Part shown: positions 25,907 through 35,519 of the stretch, piece after piece
Position numbering within the stretch: position 1 is the first letter of the stretch
How the letters are laid out: every line of letters starts with the position of its first letter
DNA from: Caryophanales bacterium UBA6879
GTDB lineage: Bacteria > Bacillota_I > Bacilli_A > RFN20 > CAG-288
Length of the DNA stretch: 64,000 bases
Assembly: GCA_002449135.1 (NCBI GenBank)
Contig: DKCH01000021.1
Span: 3,871 to 67,870, forward strand
Direction: 5' to 3'
Made by a program: the position numbers and the translations under genes
Notes under the pieces: generated by a model
Told to the model about the DNA's origin: nothing
Database searches by the model: none
The model's input: only the letters and a program-made list of their open reading frames with translations

Positions 25907-27796
25907 TTATTTACTAGTAGTATTACTATTTGTAACACCAGCTCTTTGATTATTATAAGTTTCTAATGAACTAGTACCACCCATAAAAGCATTAATAGCA
26001 GAAAGAGGTAAGATTCTAGAAGAAAATTCTGAAGAAACCTTTAAACTTCTAAGATAGCTTCTCCAAGTGCTATCCCATGATCTAACATCAGATTCGGCAG
26101 TGGTTTCTCTCTTAACTTCAATATAATTTTCTATAGCTTTCTTAACATCAGGATTTAATGTGATTTTAACTTTATTATCATTTTCACCACTTTCAGCCTT
26201 CGCTAAAGCTTCTTCAAACATACGATAATCAAAATTAGAATCCATCTTTTTAATTTCAGTCTTAATAGTTTCAACTCTAGAATTGTAATTAGAAACCTCG
26301 GAATAAGCATATTTACCAACGAAAGTATCATTAGTAGTACCAACTGTTGGCTTATCTAAAGTATAGTATTTTACTAATTCATCTTGAGTAGTAACAAAAG
26401 GATCCTTAATAACAGAAATAAAATGAATACCTTGGTAACCAGAAGAATCAGAAGTACCACCATCAGCTTTCTTAGCTAAAGAAGAAGAGGTAGAAGATGA
26501 ACCAGTACCAGCTCTAGTAACTAAAATAGGGTAATCAGCATTTTCAGTATCAACTAAAACTTTATTAGCATTATTAACTTGTTGAACACCTGTAGTATGC
26601 TTATTGTTATCTACTTCAGTATAAGCTTGCATTGCATTAGTTAAAGTACTATTTTCCTTAAAAGCATTTGATTTATTAGCAGCTTCATAAATTGTTTCAT
26701 TATAGTATTTAGAAAAATTGGTATCAGTCTTTAAAGGACTATCATCTGGGTTATCTAAATAAATGTAGGATAAAGAATGGTTATTAAAATAATTGTTGAA
26801 AATAACATTTCTTGGATAATTAATATCTGAAGAATTATTAACTTCAACACCATTGCTATCTTTCACAATATCAGCATAATAATTTAAAGCTAATAAAGCA
26901 GAATAAGGAATACCATAAACCTTGTTATTAACAAATGTTTTATATTCAGCTTTTTCTGTTTCATTATAGCTAAATAACTTATTTTCAATTTCTTGTTTAT
27001 TTTGTGCACTAACTTTATCGTTAAATAAAGCATCGTAGGTATAGACATTATATTTAAATTCAGAAACATAGCTAGTCTTTGAATCCATAATACCTAAATC
27101 ACCATAAGTTGAAGCAGAACCATCATCAGATAAAGTTAAAGCAGTTTGGCCAAAACTATTATTGTTAACTAAACTACTAACAACAGAATAAAGTTGCTTA
27201 GCATCATCACTAGAAATAGTTCCATTCCATAAAGAAGTAGAAGTAGCATCAACTTTAACTAAAATATGGCTTAAATGATAAGGATAAATTTTATATTTGC
27301 TATTTTCTGGATCTTCACTAGCAGTACCTAAAGCTTGTTTTAAATAGGTATTTTTATAATTATTATCAGAATAGAAGTCTTCGCTTAACTTAGTGGTTTT
27401 AGCTGCGAGATACTTTTTAGCCTCTAATTCTTCTAAAGAATCAACGCCTTCACTTTCTAAAGTCTTTTCAATTTCTTCAGCAGTATTAGTGCCGTTAGTT
27501 TTAGCAGATGATTCAGCATTTTGTTGAACAGAATTCATTTCACCTTCAACATTATCAATCATTGTTTCAGTTTTCTTAACAACAGCTTCAGTAACGATAT
27601 CCTTTACAATATTGTAATAGGCTTCAACACCAGCAGAGGTATCTAAACCATATTTTTCATATAATTCAGCTGTAGTGTATTCTTTATCATTAACTGTAAG
27701 CATGACACCATCTTTATAATCGTAACCTTGGCCACAGGAGACTAAACCAGCAGTTAAGGCAGCAACTAAACTTAAAGTAGCTAAGCTTTTCTTCAT
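25907..27796 (-). CDS. prsA: PrsA-like foldase lipoprotein (parvulin-type peptidyl-prolyl isomerase)
   Basis: The 629-residue lipoprotein has a lipobox L-V-S-C21. It begins like SurA/PrsA (VNDKEYTTAELYEKYG), and a parvulin domain starts at about residue 170: YPYHLSHILVKVD and later STYGDLGIMD. It is much longer than the usual 280-330 residues, with a large C-terminal extension. A role in folding secreted proteins at the outer face of the membrane is inferred. First gene of a two-gene operon with another large lipoprotein. Confidence 0.78.
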   Translation of the reverse strand: MKKSLATLSLVAALTAGLVSCGQGYDYKDGVMLTVNDKEYTTAELYEKYGLDTSAGVEAYYNIVKDIVTEAVVKKTETMIDNVEGEMNSVQQNAESSAKTNGTNTAEEIEKTLESEGVDSLEELEAKKYLAAKTTKLSEDFYSDNNYKNTYLKQALGTASEDPENSKYKIYPYHLSHILVKVDATSTSLWNGTISSDDAKQLYSVVSSLVNNNSFGQTALTLSDDGSASTYGDLGIMDSKTSYVSEFKYNVYTYDALFNDKVSAQNKQEIENKLFSYNETEKAEYKTFVNNKVYGIPYSALLALNYYADIVKDSNGVEVNNSSDINYPRNVIFNNYFNNHSLSYIYLDNPDDSPLKTDTNFSKYYNETIYEAANKSNAFKENSTLTNAMQAYTEVDNNKHTTGVQQVNNANKVLVDTENADYPILVTRAGTGSSSTSSSLAKKADGGTSDSSGYQGIHFISVIKDPFVTTQDELVKYYTLDKPTVGTTNDTFVGKYAYSEVSNYNSRVETIKTEIKKMDSNFDYRMFEEALAKAESGENDNKVKITLNPDVKKAIENYIEVKRETTAESDVRSWDSTWRSYLRSLKVSSEFSSRILPLSAINAFMGGTSSLETYNNQRAGVTNSNTTSK

Positions 27797-28042
27797 ATTA
27801 TTCCTCCAAATATATACTCAATAATGTTATATGAATTTGTAAACATTTTCAAGCAAAATTTTGTTTAAAAGTTCAATAAATTATTCTATTATATATATAA
27901 AAAACATTAAAAAATAATATGTATTTATTTTTTAAATTAAATTTTAAAATGTTTTTAACATATTACATCTCATATATTTAATGAGTATATTTCTTGAATA
28001 TTTAAAAGCCTTTATTTAATATATCTAAGGAAGGAGAAAACT
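27797..28042. other. Divergent intergenic region between prsA-like and suf operons
   Basis: The region must hold both promoters. I see AT-rich DNA, TATATAT tracts and an ATTTTAAAATG/TTTTAACAT-type partial palindrome near 27940-27960, but no regulator site I can name. GGAAGGAG at 28029-28036 is the sufC ribosome binding site. Confidence 0.5.
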
Positions 28043-28855
28043 ATGAAAGAATTAGAAATAAAAGATCTCCATGTTGAAGCTGATTCTATTGAGATTCTTC
28101 ACGGAATAAATCTCAGTTTAGAACCACAAGATAAACTTGCATTATTAGGCCCTAATGGACACGGAAAATCCACCTTATTAAACACTTTAATGGGAAATCC
28201 ACACTATAAAATTACAAGTGGCAAAATTATATATAAAGGCCAAGATATCACTAATTTAAAAGTTGAGGAAAAAGCAAAATTAGGTTTCTTTATGGCTTTT
28301 CAAAATCCACCAGAAATTAGTGGTGTTGAATCAATAGACTTTTATAAGCAAATAATTAATTGCCATAGAGAAAAACCTATAAACTTATTTGAATTCTATA
28401 ACGCTTTAAATAGCGCTTATAAAAAAGTTGATTTACCAGATGATATGAATACTCGTTTCCTAAACGAGGGTTTTTCAGGTGGTGAAAAGAAAAGAAATGA
28501 AATTCTACAAATGATTTTACTTAATCCACCTTTTGTTATGCTCGATGAAATTGATTCTGGACTTGATGTTGATGCTTTAAAACTTATCGGTGAAAATATT
28601 GTTGAACAAGAAAAGAAAGGCTCCACTTTTATAATCATTTCTCACTATGCTCGTTTATTTTCATATGTTCATCCAAATAAAGCAGCTATTATTATTAATG
28701 GCAAAATTGCTTTAACTGGTGATACATCTTTAATTACAAAAGTCGATACAGAAGGTTATGAATTTTTATCTAAAGAATATGGCATTAAAATCAAAAAAGA
28801 AGAAACTAAGAAGCCAGTAGTTTTAGAAACATGTGCTTATAAAAAGGTAGGCTAA
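28043..28855 (+). CDS. sufC: Fe-S cluster assembly ATPase SufC
   Basis: The 270-residue ABC-type ATPase has Walker A GPNGHGKST (36-44), Q-loop AFQNPPEI, signature FSGGEKKRNEI and Walker B VMLDEIDSGLDVDALK. The GGEKKRNE and DSGLD forms are specific to SufC. It powers the SufBCD scaffold. The C-terminal tail (about 20 residues past the usual end) is Lys-rich. First gene of sufCDSUB. Confidence 0.97.
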   Translation: MKELEIKDLHVEADSIEILHGINLSLEPQDKLALLGPNGHGKSTLLNTLMGNPHYKITSGKIIYKGQDITNLKVEEKAKLGFFMAFQNPPEISGVESIDFYKQIINCHREKPINLFEFYNALNSAYKKVDLPDDMNTRFLNEGFSGGEKKRNEILQMILLNPPFVMLDEIDSGLDVDALKLIGENIVEQEKKGSTFIIISHYARLFSYVHPNKAAIIINGKIALTGDTSLITKVDTEGYEFLSKEYGIKIKKEETKKPVVLETCAYKKVG

Positions 28856-28856
28856 A

Positions 28857-29579
28857 ATGTTAGAAACTTTTAATAATCTTACTAAGTTAGAAAAAATTAT
28901 TGAAAAAAAATCTTCTTACTTAGTTTTAGTAAATAACGACTTAAATTTGTCTTTAGAGGTAAAAGATAGTTTAAAACTAGAATTAGTAATTATTAATAAA
29001 GCAAATATCACTGGTTTTATTAATGTTGATAATAACGCTAATTTGGAAGTGGTAATTATTGACTTTTCTTCTAGTGACACTAATTTAAAAATTACAGGTC
29101 AATTATTGGATTTTGCTAATGCTACTTATCATTTAGCAACTAGAGCTAATTTAGAAAAAAAGGTCTTTGATATTAACTTACAAGCTAAAGGAATAAAAAC
29201 TAATTCATTAGTAAAGATGAATGGTGTTTTACTTAATAAAGGTCAACTTGTTTTCTTAGGTTCTACTGATATTTTAAAAGGAGCTAAAAAATCAAAGGCA
29301 AGACAAGAAGGACGTATTGCTAACCTTTCAAAAGATGGGCAAGCACAAGTTTCTCCTAGCCTAAACATTTATGAAAATGATGTTAATGCTTCTCATGGTG
29401 CGGCTTTAGGTAAAGTAAATGATGATGTTTTATTTTATTTAACTAGTCGAGGTCTAACAAAAATTGAAGCGACCAATTTGATAACTTTAGGCTATTTAAA
29501 GCCTGTTATTTCATTAATAGATGATGAAAAAATAAGAAATTCACTTTTAGAAACTTTATTAAAAAGAGAAGGTAAATAA
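28857..29579 (+). CDS. sufD: SufD, short form
   Basis: The 240-residue protein shows the beta-helix and C-terminal SufB/D features: GRIANLSKDGQAQVSPSLNIYENDVNASHGAALGKVNDD and FYLTSRGL, with the conserved His. It lacks much of the usual N-terminal domain (normal SufD is about 400 residues or more). It starts 1 base after sufC. The reduced size may reflect a minimal scaffold in this lineage. The alternative is an internal deletion; the frame is intact, so it is probably functional. Confidence 0.85.
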   Translation: MLETFNNLTKLEKIIEKKSSYLVLVNNDLNLSLEVKDSLKLELVIINKANITGFINVDNNANLEVVIIDFSSSDTNLKITGQLLDFANATYHLATRANLEKKVFDINLQAKGIKTNSLVKMNGVLLNKGQLVFLGSTDILKGAKKSKARQEGRIANLSKDGQAQVSPSLNIYENDVNASHGAALGKVNDDVLFYLTSRGLTKIEATNLITLGYLKPVISLIDDEKIRNSLLETLLKREGK

Positions 29580-29580
29580 A

Positions 29581-30813
29581 ATGGAATACGATGTAAATAA
29601 AATTAGAGAAGATTTCCCAATGTTTAAAAATTATCCAACTATGCAAGGTAAAAAACTTGTATATTTTGATAATGCAGCAACTACATTTAAACCATATCAA
29701 GTCATTCAAGCTCAAGATGAGTATTATTTAAATTTCACAGCAAATTCCCATCGTGGCGACTATGATTTAGCTCACTTAGTCGATGTTAAATATGATGAGG
29801 CTAGAGAAGAAGTGGCCAAATTTATCAATGCTAACAAAGGAGAGGTTGTCTTTACTTCTGGTGCTAGTATGTCTTTAAATTTAGCTGCTTTTGGTTTAAT
29901 GGATTTTCTTAAAGAAGGTGATGAAATCTTAATTTCAGAAGCTGAACATGCTTCTAATATTCTTCCATGGTTCCATATTGCCCATGTTAAAAAGTGCAAT
30001 GTTAGATATATTCCTCTTTCTAAAGATGGCCACCTTACTATAGAAAATTTTGAAAAATCTTTAACCCCAAGAACTAAAATTGTTTCTTTAGCTCAAGTAA
30101 CTAACGTTTTAGGCCATACTATACCAGTAAAAGAATTTGCAAATTTAGCTCATAAAAATGGCGCATATTTTATTGTAGATGGTGCTCAATCAGTCCCACA
30201 TATGAAGATTGATGTTAAAGACATGGACTGTGATTTATTAGCCTTTTCAGGTCATAAATTATGTGGTCCTACTGGAATTGGTGTCCTTTATGGTAAATAT
30301 GATTTACTAGTAAAGATGCCACCTTTATTAACTGGTGGTGGAATGAATACTCGTTTTGAAACTTGTGGAAATGTTACTTACCAAATCCCACCATTAAAAT
30401 TTGAAGCGGGAACCCAAAATATTGCTGGTGCTTTAGGCCTAGCAAGTGCATGTAAATATTTAGAAAAAATCGGTCTAGATAAAATTGAAAAGCACGAGTT
30501 AGAATTAAGACAATACATCATAAACGCTTTAGAGAAAAATGATAATATTGTTTTATACAATAAAAATGCCGAGTCTGGAATTATTACTTTCAATTTTAAA
30601 AATGTTTTTGCCCAAGATGGTGCTTCCTTATTAAATTCCAAAGGTATTGCTGTCCGTTCTGGTCAACATTGTGCAAAGATTTTATTAGATTTTCTACATA
30701 CTGATGCTACTATTCGTGCTTCTTTATATTTATATAATACTAAAGAAGAAGCTGATCAATTTATTGAAGCTTGTACACATGGAAAGGATTTTTTAGATGC
30801 CTTTTTCAATTAA
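29581..30813 (+). CDS. sufS: Cysteine desulfurase SufS
   Basis: The 410-residue PLP enzyme shows YFDNAATT near the N-terminus, HRGDYDLA, and the PLP lysine K226 in SGHK followed by CGPTGIGVLYG. C364 in RSGQHCA is the catalytic cysteine that takes sulfur from Cys and hands it to SufU. It starts 1 base after sufD, and its last codons contain the start of sufU. Confidence 0.97.
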   Translation: MEYDVNKIREDFPMFKNYPTMQGKKLVYFDNAATTFKPYQVIQAQDEYYLNFTANSHRGDYDLAHLVDVKYDEAREEVAKFINANKGEVVFTSGASMSLNLAAFGLMDFLKEGDEILISEAEHASNILPWFHIAHVKKCNVRYIPLSKDGHLTIENFEKSLTPRTKIVSLAQVTNVLGHTIPVKEFANLAHKNGAYFIVDGAQSVPHMKIDVKDMDCDLLAFSGHKLCGPTGIGVLYGKYDLLVKMPPLLTGGGMNTRFETCGNVTYQIPPLKFEAGTQNIAGALGLASACKYLEKIGLDKIEKHELELRQYIINALEKNDNIVLYNKNAESGIITFNFKNVFAQDGASLLNSKGIAVRSGQHCAKILLDFLHTDATIRASLYLYNTKEEADQFIEACTHGKDFLDAFFN

Positions 30814-31255
30814 AGATAATCCGATGATGCTTAGGGAAATCATCATGGATAATTATCAAAACCCTAAAAACAAAAGAGAAACTAAAGATCCACGTTATAT
30901 TACTATACACATGGATTCTGCTAGTTGTATTGATGATATTTATGTTCAAGTTTTAATTGAAAATAATATAATTACTGATTGCTTATGGCATGGTAATAGC
31001 TGTGCAATTTCTGCGGCTTCTACTTCCATCATGACTGATTTAGTAAAAGGCAAAACCTTAGAAGAAGCTAAGGATATTATGAATAATTTTAATAAAATGA
31101 TTAATGCTGAATCATTTGATGAAGATAAATTAAAAGAAGCAATAGCTTTTATAAATACCAATAGACAACCTTCACGTATTGGCTGTGCTACTATCGGGTG
31201 GCGTGGTTTAAATAAAGCAATAGAGGAGGAGAAGGATGAAAGAAGAAAAAACTAA
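30797..31255 (+). CDS. sufU: SufU sulfur-transfer protein
   Basis: The 152-residue protein has the Zn-binding set C44, D46, C69 and C130 in the segments [15 protein letters not shown] and RIGCATIGW, the Firmicute SufU pattern. It accepts sulfur from SufS. The ATG lies 17 bases inside sufS with GGAAAGGA 8 bases before it, so the overlap is real. The 3' end overlaps sufB by 20 bases. Confidence 0.95.
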   Translation: MPFSIKDNPMMLREIIMDNYQNPKNKRETKDPRYITIHMDSASCIDDIYVQVLIENNIITDCLWHGNSCAISAASTSIMTDLVKGKTLEEAKDIMNNFNKMINAESFDEDKLKEAIAFINTNRQPSRIGCATIGWRGLNKAIEEEKDERRKN

Positions 31256-32648
31256 TATAGAAAACATCGATCTTTCTCGTGAAAAATATGAATTTAAAGA
31301 TAAAGATGTTTCTATTTATAAAACCCCAAGAGGTTTATCTGAAGAAATTATAAAAGAAATTTCTAGTCAAAAAAACGAGCCAAAATGGATGCTAGATTAT
31401 CGTTTAAAGTCTTATCATGAGTTTATAAGAAGAAAGCAGCCATCCTTTGGACCTGATTTATCTTTTTTAGATTTTAATTCCTATACTTATTTTACAAGGA
31501 TGTCTGATAAAGTTTCAACTTCATGGGAGGATGTTCCTAAAACAGTTAGAAACACCTTTGATAAACTCGGAATTCCTCAGGCTGAAAAAGAATATTTAGC
31601 GGGTGTTTCTACCCAATATGAATCTGAAGCCGTTTATCATAATATGTTAAAAGAAGTGTCTGATAAAGGTGTAATTTTTTTAGATACTGATACTGCTTTA
31701 AAAACCTATCCTGATTTATTCAAAAAATATTTTGGAACACTAGTTCCTTTTAACGATAATAAATACGCTGCCTTAAATGGTGCTTGCTGGTCAGGTGGAT
31801 CTTTTATTTATGTACCAAAAGGTGTTAAGTTAGATAAACCATTACAATCATATTTTAGAATTAATAATGAAAGAAGTGGTCAATTTGAACGTACACTAAT
31901 TATTGTTGATGATGATGCAGAAGTTCACTATGTTGAAGGGTGTACTGCTCCTCAATATTCTAAAGAATCCTTACATGCAGCAGTTGTTGAAATTTTTGTT
32001 GGTAAAAACGCTAAATGCCGTTATTCTACTATCCAAAACTGGTCAGATAACATTGTTAATTTAGTAACTAAAAGAGCAATTTGCGAAGAAAATGGCTTAA
32101 TGGAATGGATTGATGGAAATATCGGTTCACAATTAAATATGAAATATCCAGCTTGCATTTTAAAAGGTGATAATTCAAAAGGAACCTGTATTTCTATTGC
32201 GGTAGCAAGTAAAAATCAATATCAAGATGCGGGTGCTAAAATGATTCATTTAGGAAAAAATACTTCTTCCAATATTATTTCTAAATCAATCTGTAAAGAA
32301 GGTGGCATTGTCAATTATCGTGGAACCGCTCATATTTGTAAATCTGCTACTAATTCTCATGCCCATATTGAATGCGATACTTTAATATTAGATGAAAAAT
32401 CAGCTTCAGATACTATTCCCACAAATATAGTAGAAAACGATTCTTCAAATATTGAACACGAAGCAACAGTTTCTAAAATAGATGAAGAAATGCTTTTCTA
32501 TTTAATGTCCCGTGGTTTAAGCCTCAAAGAAGCAACTCACATGATTGTCATGGGCTTTATTGAGCCATTTAGCAAGGAATTACCAATGGAATATGCTGTA
32601 GAATTAAATCAATTAATTAAATTGGATATGGAAGGAAGTATTGGTTAA
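31236..32648 (+). CDS. sufB: Fe-S cluster scaffold SufB
   Basis: The 470-residue protein has all SufB blocks: [47 protein letters not shown]-like [32 protein letters not shown], and [21 protein letters not shown]. It assembles Fe-S clusters with SufC and SufD. GAGGAGGAG precedes the ATG inside sufU. The stop overlaps the mnmG start (TAATG). Confidence 0.97.
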   Translation: MKEEKTNIENIDLSREKYEFKDKDVSIYKTPRGLSEEIIKEISSQKNEPKWMLDYRLKSYHEFIRRKQPSFGPDLSFLDFNSYTYFTRMSDKVSTSWEDVPKTVRNTFDKLGIPQAEKEYLAGVSTQYESEAVYHNMLKEVSDKGVIFLDTDTALKTYPDLFKKYFGTLVPFNDNKYAALNGACWSGGSFIYVPKGVKLDKPLQSYFRINNERSGQFERTLIIVDDDAEVHYVEGCTAPQYSKESLHAAVVEIFVGKNAKCRYSTIQNWSDNIVNLVTKRAICEENGLMEWIDGNIGSQLNMKYPACILKGDNSKGTCISIAVASKNQYQDAGAKMIHLGKNTSSNIISKSICKEGGIVNYRGTAHICKSATNSHAHIECDTLILDEKSASDTIPTNIVENDSSNIEHEATVSKIDEEMLFYLMSRGLSLKEATHMIVMGFIEPFSKELPMEYAVELNQLIKLDMEGSIG

Positions 32649-34510
32649 TGCTTAGTTATGATATTGTAGTTGTAGGTGGTGGACATGCTGGTGTTGAAGC
32701 TAGTAATATAGCTAGTAAATTAAATAAAAAGACTCTTTTAGTTTGTCTTAATAAAAAAATGATTTCTAATATGCCTTGTAATCCACATATTGGTGGTTCA
32801 GCTAAAGGTATAGTAGTTAGAGAAATTGATGCTCTAGGAGGAATAATGGGGAAAGTTGCAGACCATAACTACCTCCAAATGAAACTTTTAAATACTTCTA
32901 AAGGCCCTGGTGTCCAATCATTAAGAGCTCAAGAGGATAAAATTACTTATCCAAAAGAAATGCAAGAATACCTTTCTAAACTCTCTAACTTAGATATTTT
33001 AGAAGCTGAAGTTAAAAAAATAGTAACTAAAGGTGATACCATCAGTGGCGTTGAATTAGATGATGGTACTTTTGTTAGTGCAAAAGCTGTTATTTTAACA
33101 ACTGGAACATATTTAAATGCCGAAGTAATGGCAGGAAACGATGTAAAAAAGGGTGGGCCAGACAATCAAAAAGCTGCAATTGGTCTTTCAAAATCTTTAG
33201 AAGAACATGGTATTGAACTTTTTAGGTTAAAAACAGGAACTCCTCAAAGATTAGATCCTCAAACTATTGACTTTTCAATCTTAGAAGAGCAACTAGGTAC
33301 AAATAAAAAACTCGCTTTTTCCTATGATACTACAACCTATGTTCCTTTTGAACAACAATGTAAATGTTACTTAACCTACACTAATAGTAAAACTCATGAA
33401 ATTATTAAAAAGCATTTAATGGAATCTAGTATGTATTCTGGCTTAATTTCTGGTGTTGGCCCACGTTATTGTCCTTCAATTGAAACTAAAATTGTAAGAT
33501 TTAAGGATAAACCTCGTCATCAATTATTTTTAGAGCCTGAATCAAGGTTTTTAAATTCTACATATTTACAAGGTTTTTCTACTTCTATGCCTCATGATGT
33601 TCAAGAAGAAATGGTTCATTCATTAAAGGGCTTAGAAAAAGCAAAAATTTTAAAATATGCTTATGCTATTGAATATGATGCAATTAAACCACTACAATTT
33701 GATAAGTCTTTAATGTTAAGAAAAATAAAAGGCTTATTTGGGGCTGGACAAATTATTGGTACTTCTGGTTATGAAGAAGCTGGAAGCTTAGGATTAATGG
33801 CGGGTATTAATGCTAGTTTATATATCGATAAAAAAGCTCCGTTCATCCTTAATCGTGATCAAGCTTATATTGGAATTATGATAGATGATTTAATCACTAA
33901 AGGAACAGAAGAACCATATAGATTACTTTCATCCCGTTCAGAATATAGACTTCTAACTCGTTCAGATAATGCTGATACCCGTTTACTTAAACTAGGCTAT
34001 GAATTAGGAACAAATTCCTTAGAAAGATATAACAAATTCTTAGCTAGGGAAGAAGAAATTAAACAATCTATATCTAAATTAAAGGAAATGTATTTAGGTA
34101 ATAACTTAAAAGTCAGCAGTTATATAGAATCATTAGGTTTTAATAAACCAAATCCCAATACATCTTATTTTGATTTAATAAAAAGACAACCTGTAAAATA
34201 TGAAGTCTTAACAGAATTAAATCCTGATTTACCAAAATTAGAAGAAAATCTAGCCGAAAAACTAGAAATAGGTATTAAATACGAAGGATACATTAAACTC
34301 CAACTTAAAGAAGCTGAAAAATTAAAAACCTATGAGAAAATTTCAATACCTGATAATTTAGATTATCTTAATATGGATGGTGTTTCCTTAGAAGCTAGAG
34401 AAAAATTAAATATTATAAAACCAAAAACTATCGGTGAAGCTCAAAGAATCACTAATGTTCATCCTGCTGATATTAACGCTTTAATTTTACATATTAAAGC
34501 TAAAAACTAA
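32648..34510 (+). CDS. mnmG: tRNA uridine 5-carboxymethylaminomethyl modification enzyme MnmG
   Basis: The 620-residue FAD protein has GGGHAG (10-15) in the Rossmann loop, MPCNPHIGGSAKG, GPGVQSLRAQEDK and the family block RYCPSIETKIVRF. It modifies U34 of tRNAs with MnmE. The length is normal. It is translationally coupled to sufB, which is not its usual place next to mnmE at the origin, and shares its stop region with the converging Nfu-type gene. Confidence 0.96.
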   Translation: MLSYDIVVVGGGHAGVEASNIASKLNKKTLLVCLNKKMISNMPCNPHIGGSAKGIVVREIDALGGIMGKVADHNYLQMKLLNTSKGPGVQSLRAQEDKITYPKEMQEYLSKLSNLDILEAEVKKIVTKGDTISGVELDDGTFVSAKAVILTTGTYLNAEVMAGNDVKKGGPDNQKAAIGLSKSLEEHGIELFRLKTGTPQRLDPQTIDFSILEEQLGTNKKLAFSYDTTTYVPFEQQCKCYLTYTNSKTHEIIKKHLMESSMYSGLISGVGPRYCPSIETKIVRFKDKPRHQLFLEPESRFLNSTYLQGFSTSMPHDVQEEMVHSLKGLEKAKILKYAYAIEYDAIKPLQFDKSLMLRKIKGLFGAGQIIGTSGYEEAGSLGLMAGINASLYIDKKAPFILNRDQAYIGIMIDDLITKGTEEPYRLLSSRSEYRLLTRSDNADTRLLKLGYELGTNSLERYNKFLAREEEIKQSISKLKEMYLGNNLKVSSYIESLGFNKPNPNTSYFDLIKRQPVKYEVLTELNPDLPKLEENLAEKLEIGIKYEGYIKLQLKEAEKLKTYEKISIPDNLDYLNMDGVSLEAREKLNIIKPKTIGEAQRITNVHPADINALILHIKAKN

Positions 34511-34824
34511 TACCAGCCATAGTCAGGGTTGTTGGTTTCAATAACATTATAATCATCATCAACAACTACGACTTTATTTACACCCATTACTTCTTGTTGT
34601 AAGATTTGCTCTACACCATTAGTAATAGTTGAATCAACTAACATACATCCTTGACAAGCGCCACTTAATGAAACTAAAACAGTGCCAGTTTCTTTTTCAT
34701 ATCCTTTAAAGTGAATATCTCCACCATCTCTTCTAATAAAGACAGCAACTTTTTCTAAAGTATCTTCTATTTGATCAATAATAGGATCATCTTTTAATAT
34801 TAAATTTTCTTTCTTGTATTGCAT
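34507..34824 (-). CDS. nfu: NifU C-terminal domain (Nfu-type) Fe-S scaffold
   Basis: The 105-residue protein has DGGDIHFKGYE and C57-Q-G-C60 in GACQGCMLVDST, the Nfu cluster-binding motif. It carries Fe-S clusters to target proteins. It is not in the suf operon but converges on it, overlapping mnmG by 4 bases, so the Fe-S genes cluster on both strands. About 15 residues at the N-terminus and the C-terminal tail (DDYNVIETNNPDYGWY) are extra. Confidence 0.9.
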   Translation of the reverse strand: MQYKKENLILKDDPIIDQIEDTLEKVAVFIRRDGGDIHFKGYEKETGTVLVSLSGACQGCMLVDSTITNGVEQILQQEVMGVNKVVVVDDDYNVIETNNPDYGWY

Positions 34825-34879
34825 ATTTTTTACCCATATAAAGTATATATTATTTCCTATAAATTGATACTAAATATGC

Positions 34880-35344
34880 TTACTTAGATTTTTCTAAATT
34901 AATAAATGATAAAATTAAACCAAGTAAATCAACAAAGAAAATAGTTGAAAATAAAGAATTATAACTAGTTGAAAAATTAAGAAAAGCTCTTACTGAATTA
35001 TCAGTTAAAATAGTTGCAAAAGAAAAATAACTAATAAAAGAAAAACAAAAAGCAATTAAAGGAAAAATATTTGCAAATCTAGCAAAATAACCAAATAAAC
35101 CAAACAAACAAAAAAAGAATGGTAAATAAAAGGCAATAAGTACTAAATAAGTATCAACATTAGAAAAATTAAAATTAAATAAATTACTTTTTACAAAAGT
35201 TAAAAAAGTATTAGAAAAAGCTAAATTTAAAGAATTACCAGCTTCATTAAAAAGGCTTAAAGAATATAAACAAAAAATAACACCAGAAAGAATGATATTT
35301 ACAATAGCGATTACTAATGAAGATCTTTTCTTTTTTAAAGTCAT
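34880..35344 (-). CDS. Four-helix membrane protein of unknown function
   Basis: The 154-residue protein has four predicted membrane helices, many Phe and Ser, and basic residues at the N-terminus (MTLKKKRSS). No motif is recognised. GAGGAAAA lies before the ATG. It probably shares an upstream region with the divergent gdpP gene. Confidence 0.6.
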   Translation of the reverse strand: MTLKKKRSSLVIAIVNIILSGVIFCLYSLSLFNEAGNSLNLAFSNTFLTFVKSNLFNFNFSNVDTYLVLIAFYLPFFFCLFGLFGYFARFANIFPLIAFCFSFISYFSFATILTDNSVRAFLNFSTSYNSLFSTIFFVDLLGLILSFINLEKSK

Positions 35345-35519
35345 ATTTTCCTCGTTATTAATTATAACAAAATTTAAGTGGTATTAGTATTAAGAGAATA
35401 AAACATCTATGTTCATAAGATGTTTAAAATATAAAATATTTTTTCAAGCTTTAGCTTTTTATTTCATAAATTATATTAAACAATATATAATATAAGAGAC
35501 TTTCAAAGAGGTGAGACGA

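Noticed and set aside
30946..31161. Minus-strand open frames within sufU, sufS and sufC
   Set aside because: They are antisense shadows of well-recognised genes without ribosome binding sites.
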